Shown piece after piece: positions 6,219 to 7,813 of a stretch of DNA of 7,813 bases; position 1 is the stretch's first letter; every line of letters begins with the position of its first letter. The notes under the pieces were generated by a model. It was given only the letters and a program-made list of their open reading frames with translations, was not told the DNA's origin and made no database searches. Position numbers and translations under genes: made by a program. Origin of the DNA: JBGPBY01 sp041481485 (GTDB lineage Bacteria; Acidobacteriota; Terriglobia; 20CM-2-55-15); contig JBGPBY010000353.1 in NCBI GenBank assembly GCA_041481485.1, forward strand, positions 1 through 7,813. The letters run 5' to 3'.

Positions 6219-7364
6219 CTACTCACCCATCTCTGCAATCTGCTGAAACGCCGATTTCAGCACATCGGGTTCATGGATAAACGTCATTACCAGGTGATCC
6301 GGTTGAATATCGTAAAAGTACCCTGGATGCACGAGAATATTGCGCTCCTGCAGAAGCCGGGCCGCGGCCTCTTCTTCATCGCGAAGAATCGGCAGCGTCA
6401 CATAAAAACCGCCTTGCGGCTGAAGGAATTCGCAGCCGGAAAGGGCACCAACTGCGACATCACGGCAGCGTTTCACCCAATTGCGATAGCTAGACTGGAA
6501 ATCCACTCCGCGTTCAAAAATCCGGGGAACCGCAGCTTGCGCAACTTCGTTTACAGGCAGAAACGTATCGGAAATCAGTTCCAGAGCTGACAGACTCTTT
6601 CGGACCAGGCTGTCCTCGCCGCTAACGCCGATCCACCCGATCTTCATGCCAGGCAGCGCGAACATTTTGGAGATGCCATTCAGCGTGAACACCAGAGGTG
6701 CCGGCGTGGACAGTGGTCTGGGGAGAGATTCCACCTGGAAGACGAATTCATTGAAAACTTCGTCGGAAATAATGGGCAGGTTGTGGCGCAGCGCAATTTC
6801 TGCGAGTCTGAGAAGCTCTGTTTCCGTCATGACCATGCCCGTCGGATTGTGCGGCGAAATTATAACTATGGCTCGAGTTCTTGTCGTGATCCGGTTTTCA
6901 AGTTGATCCAGATCGATGCTCCAATTCCGGTCTTCACGAAGCCGATAGGTGCCCAGGCGGACACCGCATAACTTTGCGATGTAATCGAACAACGGGTATG
7001 AAGGCTGCGGAGTCAGCACCTCATCGCCGGATTCGCACAGCAGCTTGAAGCAGTACCAGTACGACACGCTTGTTCCCGGCGTAAGCAGGATCTGATCCGG
7101 CCGCAATTGATCTTTGTAATACGTGGCGACCGCCGCTCGGGCCAGAGGCTGGCCGAATGAATCCGGACGATAGATGCGTGCATCCACGGCGGATTCTCGA
7201 AGGATGTCGCTCAAAATTTCGGCGGGAAACACAATTCCGTGTTCGTTGACGTTTCCCCGAACCAGGTCGACTACATCCCGACCCTGGGACAGCAATTCTT
7301 CATGAAGCCGGTACAGTGGATTTTTTGCGGCAGCGAGACTTTCTGCCAGCGATGAAAAGTGCAT
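6219..7364 (-). CDS. PLP-dependent class I/II aminotransferase
   Basis: This 381-residue fold-type I enzyme is expected to move an amino group between an amino acid and a keto acid; the substrate is unknown. Visible features: GTS (97-99) in the cofactor phosphate region, P-Q-P-S-Y-P (119-124), S-P-H-N-P-T-G (170-176) with N173, S-D-E-V (200-203) with D201 for the pyridine nitrogen, and I-S-K (231-233) with K233 as the Schiff-base lysine. Three positions differ from the common class I pattern: F204 replaces the Tyr after D-E-V, K241 replaces the Arg eight residues after the lysine, and V359 sits where the substrate-carboxylate Arg usually is (L-V-M-T-F). I recall an environmental subfamily with similar changes. 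A stop four codons upstream fixes the start at ATG 7364 or later; no ribosome binding site is evident. The VWA gene follows eight bases after the stop. Confidence 0.9.
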   Translation of the reverse strand: MHFSSLAESLAAAKNPLYRLHEELLSQGRDVVDLVRGNVNEHGIVFPAEILSDILRESAVDARIYRPDSFGQPLARAAVATYYKDQLRPDQILLTPGTSVSYWYCFKLLCESGDEVLTPQPSYPLFDYIAKLCGVRLGTYRLREDRNWSIDLDQLENRITTRTRAIVIISPHNPTGMVMTETELLRLAEIALRHNLPIISDEVFNEFVFQVESLPRPLSTPAPLVFTLNGISKMFALPGMKIGWIGVSGEDSLVRKSLSALELISDTFLPVNEVAQAAVPRIFERGVDFQSSYRNWVKRCRDVAVGALSGCEFLQPQGGFYVTLPILRDEEEAAARLLQERNILVHPGYFYDIQPDHLVMTFIHEPDVLKSAFQQIAEMGE

Positions 7365-7377
7365 CGAAGCAGTCTAA

Positions 7378-7409
7378 TTGAGACACACCACACTAGCGAA
7401 TGCTAGAAT
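7378..7409 (+). promoter_or_regulatory. Candidate promoter of the thioesterase gene
   Basis: TTGAGA (7378-7383) is followed after 20 bases by an extended -10, TGC-TAGAAT (7401-7409; TAGAAT matches five of six consensus bases). The spacer is long, but a TGn extension can compensate. Transcription would begin around 7415-7417, directly at the ATG at 7418. The small dyad ctagc-gaat-gctag (7393-7406) overlaps the -10. Confidence 0.5.
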
Positions 7410-7417
7410 CGCGCGCT

Positions 7418-7813
7418 ATGTTCGAGGTGCGGCTGCAGACATATTGGGGTGATGCGGATGCCGCCGGGATTGTTTTCTTTCCGAATTATTTCAAGTTCGT
7501 CGCTCAGGCCGAGGAGGAACTGTACCGCGCATCGCGGATTATCCGGGACGATCTTTTCGGCAAGCATCGGATATCGATTCCTCGCGTCGAAGTTTATGCG
7601 AAGTTCATGATTCCCATTCGCAACGGTGCCGCAATTCGAGTGCGATTGACCCCGGCATTTCCGGGAGACAAGGCAGTTCGTTACGATTTTGAAATATTGG
7701 ACGACAGCAGATCGCAAAAGCTTTCTGAAGGTTATGTCACTGCTGTCTGCGTCGATCGAACGCGTTTCGAGCCGGTCACGATGCCAGCCGAGATTCGCGA
7801 GGCGATAGCCGAG
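7418..7813 (+). CDS. 4-hydroxybenzoyl-CoA thioesterase (4HBT) family protein, partial
   Basis: The frame is open from 7418 to the window edge (132 codons, no stop), so the C-terminus is missing; most of the usual 130-150-residue family length is present. Residues 10-24, WGDADAAGIVFFPNY, match the hot-dog-fold signature of 4-hydroxybenzoyl-CoA thioesterases (compare F-G-D-C-D-P-A-G-I-V in the Pseudomonas enzyme), with D14 in the place of the catalytic Asp. The product probably hydrolyses an acyl-CoA thioester in the cytoplasm; the substrate is not decidable. The start at 7418 gives a typical distance to the motif; an in-frame ATG at 7400 would add six residues, and a TAG at 7394 blocks anything further. 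Neither start has a Shine-Dalgarno sequence. The gene is divergent from the aminotransferase. Confidence 0.88.
   Translation, partial: MFEVRLQTYWGDADAAGIVFFPNYFKFVAQAEEELYRASRIIRDDLFGKHRISIPRVEVYAKFMIPIRNGAAIRVRLTPAFPGDKAVRYDFEILDDSRSQKLSEGYVTAVCVDRTRFEPVTMPAEIREAIAE

Overview
The window looks like a chromosomal segment from a bacterium of the Acidobacteriota or a close relative. The strongest pointer is a secreted VWA protein with the layout of the 'VWFA-related Acidobacterial domain' family (5201-6211, minus). A signal-peptide protein joining a carboxypeptidase-regulatory-like domain to TPR repeats agrees with this. It is an inference from gene content; no rRNA or other marker gene is present.

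Layout. The left edge (1-160) is a long near-perfect palindrome cut by the window start; a second copy lies at 3892-4053. Between them, on the plus strand, are two very small adjoining genes built from PKD-like half-domains (223-531 and 534-719), then a two-gene operon with an ATGA overlap: an MFS carrier (943-2202) and a stand-alone phosphate acyltransferase of the Pta/Ptb family (2199-3137). A six-helix HdeD/DUF308-type membrane protein converges from the minus strand (3152-3712). After the second palindrome comes the exported TPR protein (4168-5190). It converges on a minus-strand pair: a PLP-dependent aminotransferase (6219-7364) followed by the VWA protein. Divergent from the aminotransferase is a 4HBT-type acyl-CoA thioesterase (from 7418) that runs off the right edge.

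How the genes may work together. The MFS carrier and the acyltransferase are translationally coupled, which suggests uptake or efflux of a small carboxylate linked to acyl-CoA/acyl-phosphate exchange; no acetate or butyrate kinase is next to them. The VWA and TPR proteins are both envelope-directed and probably act in protein-protein contacts. The aminotransferase and thioesterase share a 53-bp divergent promoter region. No complete multigene defence, secretion or biosynthetic system is visible.

The points most worth a second look are: the small PKD-like gene, whose two halves are in swapped order, with a half-size neighbour; the two palindromes, whose arms are in opposite orientation around a gene block; the aminotransferase, which departs from class I at three usually conserved positions; and a possible leaderless start for the thioesterase.
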